Source of the DNA: Pseudomonas citri
GTDB taxonomy: Bacteria; Pseudomonadota; Gammaproteobacteria; Pseudomonadales; Pseudomonadaceae
Length of the DNA: 43,751 bases
NCBI RefSeq assembly: GCF_025336485.1
Contig: NZ_JAODAB010000037.1
Coordinates: forward strand, 1-43,751
Direction: 5' to 3'
Shown here: piece after piece, positions 7,162 through 16,041 of the stretch
Layout: every line of letters starts with the position of its first letter
How positions within the stretch are numbered: position 1 is the first letter of the stretch
Translations under genes and position numbers: made by a program
The notes under the pieces: generated by a model
Databases searched by the model: none
What the model was told of the DNA's origin: nothing
Seen by the model: the letters and a program-made list of their open reading frames with translations, nothing else

Positions 7162-8517
7162 TCAACCCACCCAGCCGACAGCCGTCTTGGGAATGACGTC
7201 GGACTCATCGAGCTTGGAGGCGAACATGCTCACGGCTTCGAGGGCATCGGTCGTGCCGGTCCGGATCTGCACGATAACCAATCCGGCCTGGTCCGCCAGG
7301 GTCACGCCGCGCAATGCGCCCTCGTGGGTCACGTTCATGCTGGTCACGGCCTCGCGGGTTTCAGAGAGGATCATGCCGATCATCTCGGCAATCTCCGAGG
7401 TCGAGCGGCTGGTGCGCCCGGCCAGTTGCCGGACTTCGTCGGCCACCACCGCGAAGCCCCGACCCTGGTCGCCCGCCCGCGCGGCTTCGATTGCCGCGTT
7501 GAGGGCCAACAGGTTGGTCTGGTCGGCGATGCCGCGAATGGTGTTGACGATCGCGGTGATTTCTTCCGAACGAGCGCCCAGTTGCCCGACCAGGCGCGCG
7601 GAAGCACCAATATTGTCGGCGATCTGGCGCATCTCCTTGGCCGTCTGATGGATGACTTGCGCGCCCTGCTCGGCTACCCGCTCGGTCTCTGCGGAAATGT
7701 GATACGCCCGCGAGGCGCCGCGGGAGTCTTCCTCGAATTTTTCCACTCGTTCGGTGATGTCGCTGGCGAACTTCACAATCTTGCTCAACTTGCCTTCGGC
7801 GTCATAGACCGGGTTGTAGCTGGCTTCCAGCCAGACGACCTTGCCGTTCTTGCCAATGCGCTTGAATTGACCGCTGAAAAATTCACCGTTGTTGAGCCGA
7901 CGCCAGAAATCGCTGTACTCCGGGCTGCCGACCAGGCTCGGCTCGCAAAACATCCGGTGATGTTTGCCTTTGAGTTCAGCCAACGTGTAGTTCATGACAT
8001 TCATGAAGTTGTCGTTTGCGGTCAGGATGTTGCCGCCCAGGTCGAACTCGATCACGGCCATCGCACGATCGAGTGCCGCTAGCCGACCACGGATTTCGGC
8101 CTCACTGGCCACCTTGGCGGTGACGTCGAGCGCGTACTTGACCACCTTCACCACACGCCCCTGCTCGTCCACGACCGGACTGTAGCTGGCTTCCAGCCAG
8201 ATGTGCCGGCCCGATGCGCCACGGCGCTGAAACGTACCGGAAACGAACTGGCCGGCGCGCAACTGATTCCAGAACTCGCGGTACTCGGCACTGCCCACCA
8301 GGCCCGGTTCGCAGAAGTCCTTGTGCCACAGGCCAGCCAGCTGATCGGCACGGTAGCCCATCGTGCGCAAGAAATTCTCGTTCCCACGCAGGACCTTGCC
8401 GTCGGTGCTGAATTCGACCACGGCCATCGACCGTTCCAGCGCACCGACCAACCCCTTGTAGGTTGCCAATTCGGCTGTCCTAGCCGTCAGTTCATTTTTT
8501 AGCATTGTGTTAAACAT
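7162..8517 (-). CDS. Soluble PAS-PAS methyl-accepting chemotaxis protein (BdlA-like)
   Basis: This 451-residue cytosolic chemoreceptor has no membrane segments. Two tandem PAS domains are seen (about residues 25-135 and 147-257) with repeated hallmarks: ANDNF or GNENFL, FCEPxLVGSxEY, F.R.G..G...WLEASY.PV. The C-terminal signalling hairpin follows (IADQTNLLALNAAIEAARAG, then QGRGFAVVADEVRQLAGRT). Domain order and size match BdlA, which controls biofilm dispersal in P. aeruginosa, and Aer-like receptors. Which ligand or flavin/haem it uses cannot be seen. It converges on the preceding oxidoreductase with only 33 bp between. A long inverted repeat lies just upstream of its ribosome-binding site. 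Confidence 0.9.
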   Translation of the reverse strand: MFNTMLKNELTARTAELATYKGLVGALERSMAVVEFSTDGKVLRGNENFLRTMGYRADQLAGLWHKDFCEPGLVGSAEYREFWNQLRAGQFVSGTFQRRGASGRHIWLEASYSPVVDEQGRVVKVVKYALDVTAKVASEAEIRGRLAALDRAMAVIEFDLGGNILTANDNFMNVMNYTLAELKGKHHRMFCEPSLVGSPEYSDFWRRLNNGEFFSGQFKRIGKNGKVVWLEASYNPVYDAEGKLSKIVKFASDITERVEKFEEDSRGASRAYHISAETERVAEQGAQVIHQTAKEMRQIADNIGASARLVGQLGARSEEITAIVNTIRGIADQTNLLALNAAIEAARAGDQGRGFAVVADEVRQLAGRTSRSTSEIAEMIGMILSETREAVTSMNVTHEGALRGVTLADQAGLVIVQIRTGTTDALEAVSMFASKLDESDVIPKTAVGWVG

Positions 8518-8922
8518 GACGTACCCTCGACCGCCCCGGAAGTACAGAGCCTAATATCCGTATCGGCTACCGGGGCGGAGACTGAATGACGCGTGCCCAT
8601 CATGTTTCGGCGCTAAAACCGACCGACTCCGTCAACTTGGTTCTAAAGGCCTGCAATTTTGGCGACGAGGCCATTTCATGCCGGTCTCGAAATAGACATC
8701 AGGCCTACCGACGCGCCCTGGTGAGTCATTAAAAATCATTTTGCCACTAGGCTGCCTTGCAAAAACAATAGGGCCGTCTAGATTCAAAATTGTCTTCAGC
8801 CGCGCAAGTCGTTGCGCACACCACAGCCCCTCGAAGCGAGCGTATCCATAGATCTGAAACGTACCGGGCATTGCTTTATTTACTGACAAGGAATCTGTCA
8901 CTCACAACAAGAGGGATGCTTG
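8518..8922. other. Divergent intergenic region between the chemoreceptor gene and the ebo operon
   Basis: About 400 bp with lower GC than the flanks. It should carry the promoter of the twelve-gene ebo operon and that of the chemoreceptor gene. An inverted repeat is present at 8531-8578. A minus-strand frame at 8632-8901 (89 codons) has no recognisable domain or ribosome-binding site and I do not call it a gene. Confidence 0.55.
8531..8578 (-). promoter_or_regulatory. Inverted repeat in the chemoreceptor leader
   Basis: CCGCCCCGG (8531-8539) and CCGGGGCGG (8570-8578) are perfect 9-bp GC-rich arms around 30 bp. In the minus-strand transcript the structure ends a few bases before the GAGGG ribosome-binding site, so it could affect translation or serve as a protein site. 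Confidence 0.4.
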
Positions 8923-10794
8923 ATGAAGCATGGCCGTGGGTTTCGTTCGCTCTCGCAAAAGGGACCAGCCGCGCACTTCTGGCTGTCGTTGCTCTGCTTT
9001 TCGGGCCTGGTGATCGCCAGCTTCCTGCTGTTTGAACAGCAGATCCAGGGTTTGCTGGCCCAGCTCAATCTGTACCTGCCCTCCACACCGACGCAAACCT
9101 TCAACGTGGCGCTGCTCCTGATCGCCTTGCTGGCACTGGACGTGGTGTTGCCGGTGCCTTCGAGCATGGTTGCGCTCCTGGCCGTAGCCATGCTGGGCAG
9201 CCTCGGTGGTTACCTGGTGATTTTCATCGGCCTTTGCCTCGGTGCCGGATTGGGCTACGCACTGGGGGCTGGCTATTTTCGCCTGCTGGCGGGTCGCCTC
9301 GGCCTGCACCAGCGCCAGCCGGGACAACTGGGCTACCGGTTGGGCACATTGTCACTGATCTGCCTGCGCGGTATACCGGTATTGGCGGAGACCTCGGTGG
9401 TGGCCGCCGGCATGCAACGTTATCCGCTGCCCGCGTTCCTGTTGGTCACCACCCTGGCCAATGCGGGCCTGGCCTTGGCCTACAGCGCTATCGGCAGTTT
9501 TCTCGTCGAGCAGAACGCCTTGCTGGTTACCCTCCTCGCCAGCATGGTACTGCCCGGGCTTTTCCTCGCCGGCTACAGTCTGGTCAAAAGCCTGCGTAAA
9601 CATGACGCCGAGCAGTCGCTGCACGGGCGTTTCAAGGTTCACTACGACTACCCGGTGGTGTTCACCGATCATCTGTTCGATCCGCTCAATCCGTGCCTGC
9701 ACCGGCAGCTCACCCATGGACAGCGGCGGCCAGTGACCGTGCTGGTGTTTGCCGATGAGCAGTTGCTCAACAGCGCCTCTCAGCTGCCGGGGCAGATCGA
9801 GGCCTACTTTGCCGCCCATGCTGCGGACCTGCATCTGAAGACCGCACCAATCGCCGTGCCTGCCGGCGAACTGAGCAAGGACGCCCAGGTGCTGCAGCGA
9901 CTCTACGCCGACATGCTGCAACAGGGCCTGGACCGGCATTGCCATGTCCTGGCCCTCGGCGGCGGCGCGGTGCTGGACGCGGTGGGCTACGCCTGCGCCA
10001 CGTTCCATCGCGGGATTCGCCTGATCCGCGTGCCGAGTACCGTGCTCGCCCAGAACGATGCAGGGATCGGTGTGAAAAACGGCATCAACGCCTTCGGCCA
10101 GAAGAACCTGCTGGGGGCGTTCTACCCCGCCACGGCGGTGATCAACGACTTCCAGTTGCTGACCAGCCTCACCCGTCGCGACCAGATCGCCGGGCTGGCC
10201 GAGGCGGTCAAGGTGGCACTGATCAAGGACGCGGTTTTTTTCCAATGGATGGAGCGAAACGCCGATGCCCTCGCCCGCTTCGATCATTCGGCCAGTCGCT
10301 ACGCCATCCACCGCTGCGCCGAACTGCACCTGGCCCACATCACCGGTGCCGGTGACCCGTTCGAGCGCGGCAACGGACGGCCATTGGATTACGGCCACTG
10401 GGCCGCACACAAACTGGAGAACCTGAGTCGTCATCGGCTGCGCCATGGTGAAGCCGTGGCGGTGGGCATGGCCCTGGACGGCCTCTACGCCAATGCCCTG
10501 GGGCTGTTGAGCGATGCCGATACCGTGCGTGTCCTGGCCCTGCTGCTCAAGCTCGGTTTCTGCCTGAACCCGCCGGAGCTGTTCCTGAAGGACGCCCAGG
10601 GGCGTTCACAGGTGCTGCTCGGGCTGGAGGAGTTCCGCCAGCATCTGGGCGGGCAGCTCTCCATCCCCCTGCTCAACCGGATCGGCGAATCGCTGGACGT
10701 GCATGAAATCGACAACGCGCAAATGGAACTGGCGCTGCAACGGCTGTCGAGCCACGCCGCGCCGGTGCTCGGCTTGAACGAGAGCTACCAATGA
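8923..10794 (+). CDS. eboD: EboD: VTT/DedA-like membrane domain fused to a sugar-phosphate cyclase
   Basis: This 623-residue two-part protein begins with about 215 residues carrying several hydrophobic segments and the glycine-rich, arginine-containing pattern of SNARE-associated/VTT (DedA-like) proteins. The remainder is a dehydroquinate-synthase-fold cyclase. NAD-binding GGGAVLDAVGY begins near residue 346, and the metal ligands are visible: Glu427 in GLAEAVK, His492 in DYGHW and His508 in RHGEAV. The segment QNDAGIGVKNGINAFGQKN resembles 2-epi-5-epi-valiolone synthase-type enzymes more than true AroB. In known ebo clusters EboD is the cyclase alone; the membrane fusion would tether it to the inner membrane. 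ATG 8923 is used, with GAGGG upstream. The stop overlaps the next start (ATGA), showing an operon. Confidence 0.85.
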   Translation: MKHGRGFRSLSQKGPAAHFWLSLLCFSGLVIASFLLFEQQIQGLLAQLNLYLPSTPTQTFNVALLLIALLALDVVLPVPSSMVALLAVAMLGSLGGYLVIFIGLCLGAGLGYALGAGYFRLLAGRLGLHQRQPGQLGYRLGTLSLICLRGIPVLAETSVVAAGMQRYPLPAFLLVTTLANAGLALAYSAIGSFLVEQNALLVTLLASMVLPGLFLAGYSLVKSLRKHDAEQSLHGRFKVHYDYPVVFTDHLFDPLNPCLHRQLTHGQRRPVTVLVFADEQLLNSASQLPGQIEAYFAAHAADLHLKTAPIAVPAGELSKDAQVLQRLYADMLQQGLDRHCHVLALGGGAVLDAVGYACATFHRGIRLIRVPSTVLAQNDAGIGVKNGINAFGQKNLLGAFYPATAVINDFQLLTSLTRRDQIAGLAEAVKVALIKDAVFFQWMERNADALARFDHSASRYAIHRCAELHLAHITGAGDPFERGNGRPLDYGHWAAHKLENLSRHRLRHGEAVAVGMALDGLYANALGLLSDADTVRVLALLLKLGFCLNPPELFLKDAQGRSQVLLGLEEFRQHLGGQLSIPLLNRIGESLDVHEIDNAQMELALQRLSSHAAPVLGLNESYQ

Positions 10795-11690
10795 ACCAGA
10801 CATCGTCCGACCTCAAGACCTGGATGACCCTCGGCCGGGTCTCCAACCTGCCCACGGTGTGGACCAATGCCCTGGCCGCGACCTTGCTCGCCAGCAGCGC
10901 CGGAGCCCTGGCGCCGCCGTCCTCGCTGGTGTGGCTCCTGCTGTTGGCCGCGCTGTCGCTGCTGTACCTGGCCGGCATGTTGCTCAATGACCTGCTCGAT
11001 GCCGACTGGGACCAGCGACACCACAACCCGCGCCCGATCACCCTGGGCCTGGTCACTCGAACACAAGTGCGCCTGGCGACGGCGTTGCTGCTGACACTAG
11101 CCGCCGCCGCGCTGCTGGGGCTTAGCCAACTGATCGAGCAACCCCACTGGCTGTTGGGCAGCGCCACCGTACTGGTCGGCTGCATCCTGGGCTACAACCT
11201 GTTGCACAAGAAGTACGCCCACAGCGTCTGGTTGATGGGCGCCTGCCGTTCGACCCTCTATCTCACCGCAGCAGCGAGCCTGGCGATGCCGCCGCAGCCG
11301 ATCTGGCTCTGCGCCATTTTGCTCGGGGTCTACATCAGCGGCCTGACCTACCTGGCCCGCGAGGAACACCGCAACCAGTTGCTCAGTCGCCTGCCCCTGC
11401 TGCTGATGTTGAGTCCGCTGACCCTGGCGATCTACAGCGACAACCCCTGGTTCTGGCCGGTGCTGCTGCTATGGCTGGGCTGGCTGGGCTGGCTGGGCTG
11501 GCACTACTGGCATCACCTCGCCAACCCGCGCCAACGGAAAGTCCGGGCCTTTATCGGCGCCGGGCTGGCGGCCCTGCCGCTGTTCGATGCCTTGGTGCTG
11601 GCCGTCGCCAATCAGCCTTGGGGCAGCCTGGCCTGTGTCCTGGTGTTTTTCCTGCTCCCTCACTTCCAACGCTGGGTCAAACCGACATGA
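10791..11690 (+). CDS. eboC: EboC: UbiA-type prenyltransferase
   Basis: This 299-residue polytopic membrane protein has about eight hydrophobic segments. The UbiA-family Asp-rich motif is seen at residues 66-74 (NDLLDADWD) followed by RPITLG, which binds a polyprenyl diphosphate through magnesium. The second motif is less clear, near TYLAREEHRNQ. EboC is the UbiA member of ebo clusters; its real prenyl donor and acceptor are unknown. A short repeated stretch (WLGWLGWLGW, about residues 228-237, three copies of TGGCTGGGC in the DNA) is present. It overlaps both neighbours by ATGA junctions, so translation is coupled. Confidence 0.87.
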   Translation: MNQTSSDLKTWMTLGRVSNLPTVWTNALAATLLASSAGALAPPSSLVWLLLLAALSLLYLAGMLLNDLLDADWDQRHHNPRPITLGLVTRTQVRLATALLLTLAAAALLGLSQLIEQPHWLLGSATVLVGCILGYNLLHKKYAHSVWLMGACRSTLYLTAAASLAMPPQPIWLCAILLGVYISGLTYLAREEHRNQLLSRLPLLLMLSPLTLAIYSDNPWFWPVLLLWLGWLGWLGWHYWHHLANPRQRKVRAFIGAGLAALPLFDALVLAVANQPWGSLACVLVFFLLPHFQRWVKPT

Positions 11691-12451
11691 ACATGAACGT
11701 CACGACGCCGTCATCGACGGCCCTGCAAATGCGGCGCGAGTGTCTCAACGAACAACGCCAACGCTTGTCCCGACAGTTGGATGGCACCGAGCTTCGCTGG
11801 TGGCAGGCGGCACAAGCGCAACTGGCACAGGACCCGACGGCCAATACCACCGTGCTGTTGAGCAGCCAATGCAAACGCCAGATCAAGGACCAGCCGATGC
11901 CCGACAACGCCGGTTGGAGCACGCTCCAGCTTGCACGGGCGCTGCTGCTGGCCGGGGTGCTGGAGCCACACGCCCTCGACGCGCAATTGCCCTTGCTGCG
12001 CCAGTTGTTCCTGTGGGGCGACGATCAGGAAAAAATCGCCCTGCTGAAGGCCCTCGATTGGTTCGACAGCCAAGGCCTGTGTGTGGACTTGGCCTTGCAG
12101 GCCGGACGCACCAGCAACAGCCAGGTGTTCGCCGCCCTCGCCCTGGACACCCCTTACCCCTCGCGGCACTACGACGAGCGGGCGTTCAACCAACTGGTGC
12201 TCAAGGCATTGGGCATGGGCCTGGACGTACGCCGGCTGATTGGTCTGGAGCAACGCCAAGGTGTGTCGCTCAACCAATTGGCACTGGACCTTCTGGACGA
12301 ACAACTCGCCGCCGAACGAACCGTCTCCGCCGGGCTGCCGGTGGTGATCGCCTTCAACCTGCTCAGCCCCGCCCAACAGCAACGGCTGGTGGGCTTGAAC
12401 CGACAGCAACGGCTGCCGCCGAACTGGCGCGAGCACCTGGCCGACGCTTGA
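11687..12451 (+). CDS. eboA: EboA family protein
   Basis: This 254-residue soluble protein lacks a signal peptide. It is rich in Leu, Ala and Gln and appears all-helical (for example WSTLQLARALLLAGVLEP, LLRQLFLWGDDQEKIALLKAL and NQLVLKALGMGLDVRRLIGL), resembling an ARM/HEAT-like repeat fold. Position between the UbiA and TatD-like genes and these segments match EboA. The molecular role of EboA is not established. The ATG at 11687 overlaps the eboC stop; the open frame reaches further upstream but inside eboC. A second ATG two codons on is also possible. Confidence 0.82.
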   Translation: MNMNVTTPSSTALQMRRECLNEQRQRLSRQLDGTELRWWQAAQAQLAQDPTANTTVLLSSQCKRQIKDQPMPDNAGWSTLQLARALLLAGVLEPHALDAQLPLLRQLFLWGDDQEKIALLKALDWFDSQGLCVDLALQAGRTSNSQVFAALALDTPYPSRHYDERAFNQLVLKALGMGLDVRRLIGLEQRQGVSLNQLALDLLDEQLAAERTVSAGLPVVIAFNLLSPAQQQRLVGLNRQQRLPPNWREHLADA

Positions 12452-12495
12452 TCAAACGGACGTCGCGTCGCTTTTTTCCCTGATGAGGATTCACC

Positions 12496-13380
12496 ATGCC
12501 CAAGTATTTCGACCCGCATATCCATATGGTCAGCCGCACCACCGACGACTACCAGAACATGGCCGCCGCCGGCATCACCGGGGTGATCGAACCGGCCTTC
12601 TGGCAGGGCCAGGCCAGGACCAGTGTCGGCAGTTTCGTCGATTACTTCGACACCCTGCTGGGCTGGGAACGCTTTCGCGCCAGCATGTTTGGCATCCACC
12701 ATTTCTGCACCATCGGCCTCAACCCCAAGGAGGCCAATGACTTGTCCCTGGCCGATGAAGTGCTGAGGATCCTGCCGCGCTACCTGGTGAAGGACGGTGT
12801 GGTGGCGGTGGGTGAAATCGGCTACGACGACATCACCCCCGAAGAGGATCGCTTCCTCGCCGCACAGCTGGAACTGGCCAGGCAATTCAACCTGCCGGTG
12901 CTGGTCCACACCCCGCACCGTGACAAGATCGGTGGCACCAAGCGCACCCTCGCGGTCATTCGCGAAGTGGGCATCGCCGAGCACCTGGTGATCATCGACC
13001 ACCTCAACGAACTGACCCTGCCCCTGGTGCTGGACAGCGATTGCTGGCGCGGCCATTCCATCTACCCCAACACCAAGATGTCGGAACAGCGCATGGTCGC
13101 GCTGCTCAAGGAGTACGGCACGGAAAAAATGGTGGTCAACAGCGCCGCCGACTGGGGCATCAGCGACCCGCTCAAGGTGCCCAAGACTGGCGCAGCCATG
13201 CTCGCCGCCGGCTTCAGCGAAGCTCAGGTCGAACAGGTGCTGTTCCACAATCCGGTGGATTTTTTCGCCCAGAGCGGCCAGTTGGACAAGACCCTGGTGA
13301 GCACTCCGCTACCGATCGATCAACGTCGCCAGTGGCAGGACAACTCCGCCCTGCGCGGCCAGGAACCGGTGATCAAATGA
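12496..13380 (+). CDS. eboB: EboB: TatD-like metal-dependent hydrolase
   Basis: This 294-residue TIM-barrel amidohydrolase-like protein has the metal-binding DPHIHM at residues 6-11, a conserved glutamate in VGEIGYDD, histidines in LPVLVHTPH and IIDHLNE, and a terminal aspartate in NSAADWG. This pattern is that of TatD-family enzymes and of the TatD-like member of ebo clusters (EboB). The substrate is unknown. AGGATT before the ATG gives a clear start, and its TGA overlaps the start of eboE. Confidence 0.87.
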   Translation: MPKYFDPHIHMVSRTTDDYQNMAAAGITGVIEPAFWQGQARTSVGSFVDYFDTLLGWERFRASMFGIHHFCTIGLNPKEANDLSLADEVLRILPRYLVKDGVVAVGEIGYDDITPEEDRFLAAQLELARQFNLPVLVHTPHRDKIGGTKRTLAVIREVGIAEHLVIIDHLNELTLPLVLDSDCWRGHSIYPNTKMSEQRMVALLKEYGTEKMVVNSAADWGISDPLKVPKTGAAMLAAGFSEAQVEQVLFHNPVDFFAQSGQLDKTLVSTPLPIDQRRQWQDNSALRGQEPVIK

Positions 13381-14606
13381 GCGCCGCCACGGGTTGGGCT
13401 GCCGCGCAGATCGGCTATTGCAGCAACGTGCACCCGACCCGTGATCTGGTCGGGCTCCGATCATCCATCGAACGGCATTTCCAGGGTGTACGCACATTGC
13501 GCGGGCTGGAAGAACAGGACAGCGGCTTGTGGATCTGTGCCCGCGCCGCGACCGAACTGCAACAGCCGTCGGCCCGCGCGGCGTTTTTCAAGCTGTTGCA
13601 ACGCAGCGGCCTGCGCCTGACCTCACTCAACGGGTTTCCCTATGGTCAGTTTCATCTGGGCGCGGTAAAGGCCGAGGTGTACCTGCCCAGTTGGGCCGAG
13701 CCCGAGCGCCTGGCCTATAGCCTGGACCTGGCGCGGATTCTGGCCGAGGCGTTGCCGGCGGACGTTGATCAAGGGGTGATATCCACGGTGCCTTTGGGCT
13801 ACGCCGCCAGTTGGTCCCCACGGTTGCAGCGGCGTGCCGAATCCATGCTGCGCCAACTCACGGCGTCGCTGGCGCGGCTGTATCTGGAGACAGGCAAGAA
13901 GATCGTGTTCTGCCTGGAAATGGAGCCCGACTGCGTGCTGGAAAACACTGACCAGGCCATCGCCTTCTTCCGCCACTGGCAAGCCACGGACCGGCACCAT
14001 GAACACCTGGCGTTGTGTTTCGACGTCTGCCACCAGGCCGTGATGTTCGAGGACTGCTATCAGTCGCTGGAGCGGTTGCGACAAGCCCGGGTGCCCATCG
14101 GCAAGATCCAGCTGTCCAATGCGCTGATTTGCCACCTGCCCGAGGACGACAAGCGCCGCGCGCAGGTGCTGCAGACATTGGGCGGCTTCGCCGAAACCAC
14201 CTACCTGCATCAAGTCAAGGCCCGCGACGAACAGCAACGGCTGGCGGCCTGGGCAGACCTGCCGGAGGCCCTGGACGACTGCGCAAGCAACCTGCAACGC
14301 CCGCCGGAACTGAGGATCCACTTCCACATTCCGCTGTTCAGCGAACACTTGCTCCTGCCCGAGCTCAGCGGCAGTCAGGTCGCCCTGGCGCAGACCTTCG
14401 ACTTCCTCGCCGAGCATGGGGATTTCCGTCCGGTGCTGGAGGTGGAAACCTACAGCTGGGGCGTACTGCCCGCCCAGTTGCGGCCCATCACCGAGCACGC
14501 CCAGCTCCAGGGAATCGGCGCGGAGTTGCAGTGGGTCGAGGACCAGTTGCGCCAGCGGCAATTGCTGCAACAGCCAACGCGGGAGGCGTGCGCCGATGTC
14601 CTCTGA
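13377..14606 (+). CDS. eboE: EboE: xylose-isomerase-like TIM-barrel protein
   Basis: This 409-residue cytosolic protein of the sugar-phosphate isomerase/AP-endonuclease TIM-barrel superfamily shows barrel-strand motifs with likely metal ligands: FCLEMEPDC, ALCFDVCHQAV, IGKIQLSNAL, IHFHIPLF and VLEVETYSW. Together with its place this matches EboE. The AP_endonuc_2-type metal site suggests an isomerase or epimerase acting on a small sugar-like compound (inference). The start at 13377 overlaps the eboB stop as ATGA; the longer open frame from 13041 lies inside eboB and is not coding. Confidence 0.85.
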   Translation: MSAATGWAAAQIGYCSNVHPTRDLVGLRSSIERHFQGVRTLRGLEEQDSGLWICARAATELQQPSARAAFFKLLQRSGLRLTSLNGFPYGQFHLGAVKAEVYLPSWAEPERLAYSLDLARILAEALPADVDQGVISTVPLGYAASWSPRLQRRAESMLRQLTASLARLYLETGKKIVFCLEMEPDCVLENTDQAIAFFRHWQATDRHHEHLALCFDVCHQAVMFEDCYQSLERLRQARVPIGKIQLSNALICHLPEDDKRRAQVLQTLGGFAETTYLHQVKARDEQQRLAAWADLPEALDDCASNLQRPPELRIHFHIPLFSEHLLLPELSGSQVALAQTFDFLAEHGDFRPVLEVETYSWGVLPAQLRPITEHAQLQGIGAELQWVEDQLRQRQLLQQPTREACADVL

Positions 14607-16041
14607 ACGCCCGCGCCAGCCGTTGCTGTTGATTAACGTGGTCGGCCTGACACCGGCACTGCTGGGGGCCGCGACGCCGCACATCAATGCATTGCTGAAA
14701 ACGGCCAGGATGACCAGCCTGCAACCGGTGTTCCCCGCCGTCACCTCCACGGTCCAGGCCTCGATCCTCACCGGCCTGCCGCCATCGGAGCACGGCATCG
14801 TCGGCAACGGTTGGTACTTTCGCGATCAGGCCGAGGTACGTTTCTGGCTGCAACCCAACGCATTGATGCAAGGCGAAAAGGCCTGGCAGACGCTCCAGCG
14901 GCAGATTCCCGGGTTTCGCTGCAGCCAGTTGTTCTGGTGGTACAACATGTACGCGGACGTGACGGCGGCCATTACGCCACGGCCCCATTATCCAGCCGAT
15001 GGACGCAAGTTGTTCGGCCTGTATTCGGCACCTGCCACGTTGCACGAGCAGATCGAACAGCAGATCGGCGAGTTCCCCTTCGCCAGCTTCTGGGGGCCGG
15101 CCGCCGGTATCGCGTCGAGTCGCTGGATCGTCGATTGCGCCATCGCCGAATTCCAGCTCGATCGGCCGGACTTGCAACTGGTCTACCTGCCCCACCTGGA
15201 TTACTGCCTGCAACGACTGGGGCCAGACGATCCGTCGATTGCCGACGAGGTGCGGGCCATCGACGGCGAAGTGGGTCGCCTGCTCGCCTTTGCCCAGGCG
15301 CAAGGCGCGGCGGTGATGCTGCTCTCCGAGTACGGCATCGAAGCCGTCCGGCAATCCGTCTCCATCAACCGGGTGTTGCGCTCGGAAGGCTTGTTGCAAG
15401 TCCGCCAGTCGCTGACCTGGGAACTGCTCGACCCCGGTGCCTGCGCCGCCTTTGCCGTGGTCGATCATCAGGTTGCGCATGTCTATGTACAACGGCCCCA
15501 GGACATCCCGTGGGTCAAGGCCCTACTGCAACGCCAGACCGGTATCGCCCGGGTACTGGACAAAGCCGAGCAACGGGGCTGGCAACTGGATCATCCGCGC
15601 AGCGGCGAGCTGGTGGCCGTGGCGGCGCAAGGGTATTGGTTCGATTACTACTACTGGTTCGACGATCGCAAGGCCCCCGATTTTGCCCGCACCGTGGACA
15701 TTCATCGCAAGCCGGGCTACGACCCGCTGGAGCTGTTCGTCGATCCGGCGATCCGTTTCCCGAAACTGAAAGTGGCGCGCCGCCTGCTGCAAAAGAAGCT
15801 CGGCTTTCGCTACTACATGGACTTGATCCCGCTGGACACAACACTGATACGCGGCAGCCACGGACGCCTGCCCGAGAGCCCCCGGACCGGTCCGCTGCTC
15901 ATCACCGATTGTGATCTGCCGTTGCCCCAGAATCTTGCGGCCACGGCGGTGAAGCAACTGCTCCTGGAACACTTCCTGGGGCGCTCCTCTACCGATCCGG
16001 CCAATGCCAAGGAGATTCCATGCGGCGAGCCATTTCCATAA
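14596..16041 (+). CDS. eboF: EboF: alkaline phosphatase/nucleotide pyrophosphatase family protein
   Basis: This 481-residue protein of the alkaline-phosphatase-like/phosphodiesterase superfamily carries the nucleophile-type segment PAVTSTVQASILTGLPPSEH followed by GIVGNGWYF, and later YLPHLDYCLQ, MLLSEYGIE and metal-binding-like histidines (VDIHRKPGYDP). This matches the type-I phosphodiesterase member of ebo clusters. No signal peptide is visible, so it is cytosolic unless exported another way. The start ATG 14596 overlaps the end of eboE by 11 bp, and its end overlaps the next gene by 22 bp. Confidence 0.85.
   Translation: MSSERPRQPLLLINVVGLTPALLGAATPHINALLKTARMTSLQPVFPAVTSTVQASILTGLPPSEHGIVGNGWYFRDQAEVRFWLQPNALMQGEKAWQTLQRQIPGFRCSQLFWWYNMYADVTAAITPRPHYPADGRKLFGLYSAPATLHEQIEQQIGEFPFASFWGPAAGIASSRWIVDCAIAEFQLDRPDLQLVYLPHLDYCLQRLGPDDPSIADEVRAIDGEVGRLLAFAQAQGAAVMLLSEYGIEAVRQSVSINRVLRSEGLLQVRQSLTWELLDPGACAAFAVVDHQVAHVYVQRPQDIPWVKALLQRQTGIARVLDKAEQRGWQLDHPRSGELVAVAAQGYWFDYYYWFDDRKAPDFARTVDIHRKPGYDPLELFVDPAIRFPKLKVARRLLQKKLGFRYYMDLIPLDTTLIRGSHGRLPESPRTGPLLITDCDLPLPQNLAATAVKQLLLEHFLGRSSTDPANAKEIPCGEPFP

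Noticed and set aside
8632..8901. An 89-codon minus-strand frame before the ebo operon
   Set aside because: No domain, no clear ribosome-binding site, and random-looking composition; treated as non-coding.
11471..11500. Triple TGGCTGGGC repeat considered as a slippage or phase-variation tract
   Set aside because: It has 9-bp in-frame units coding for WLG within a membrane segment; length changes would not shift the frame, and only three copies exist.
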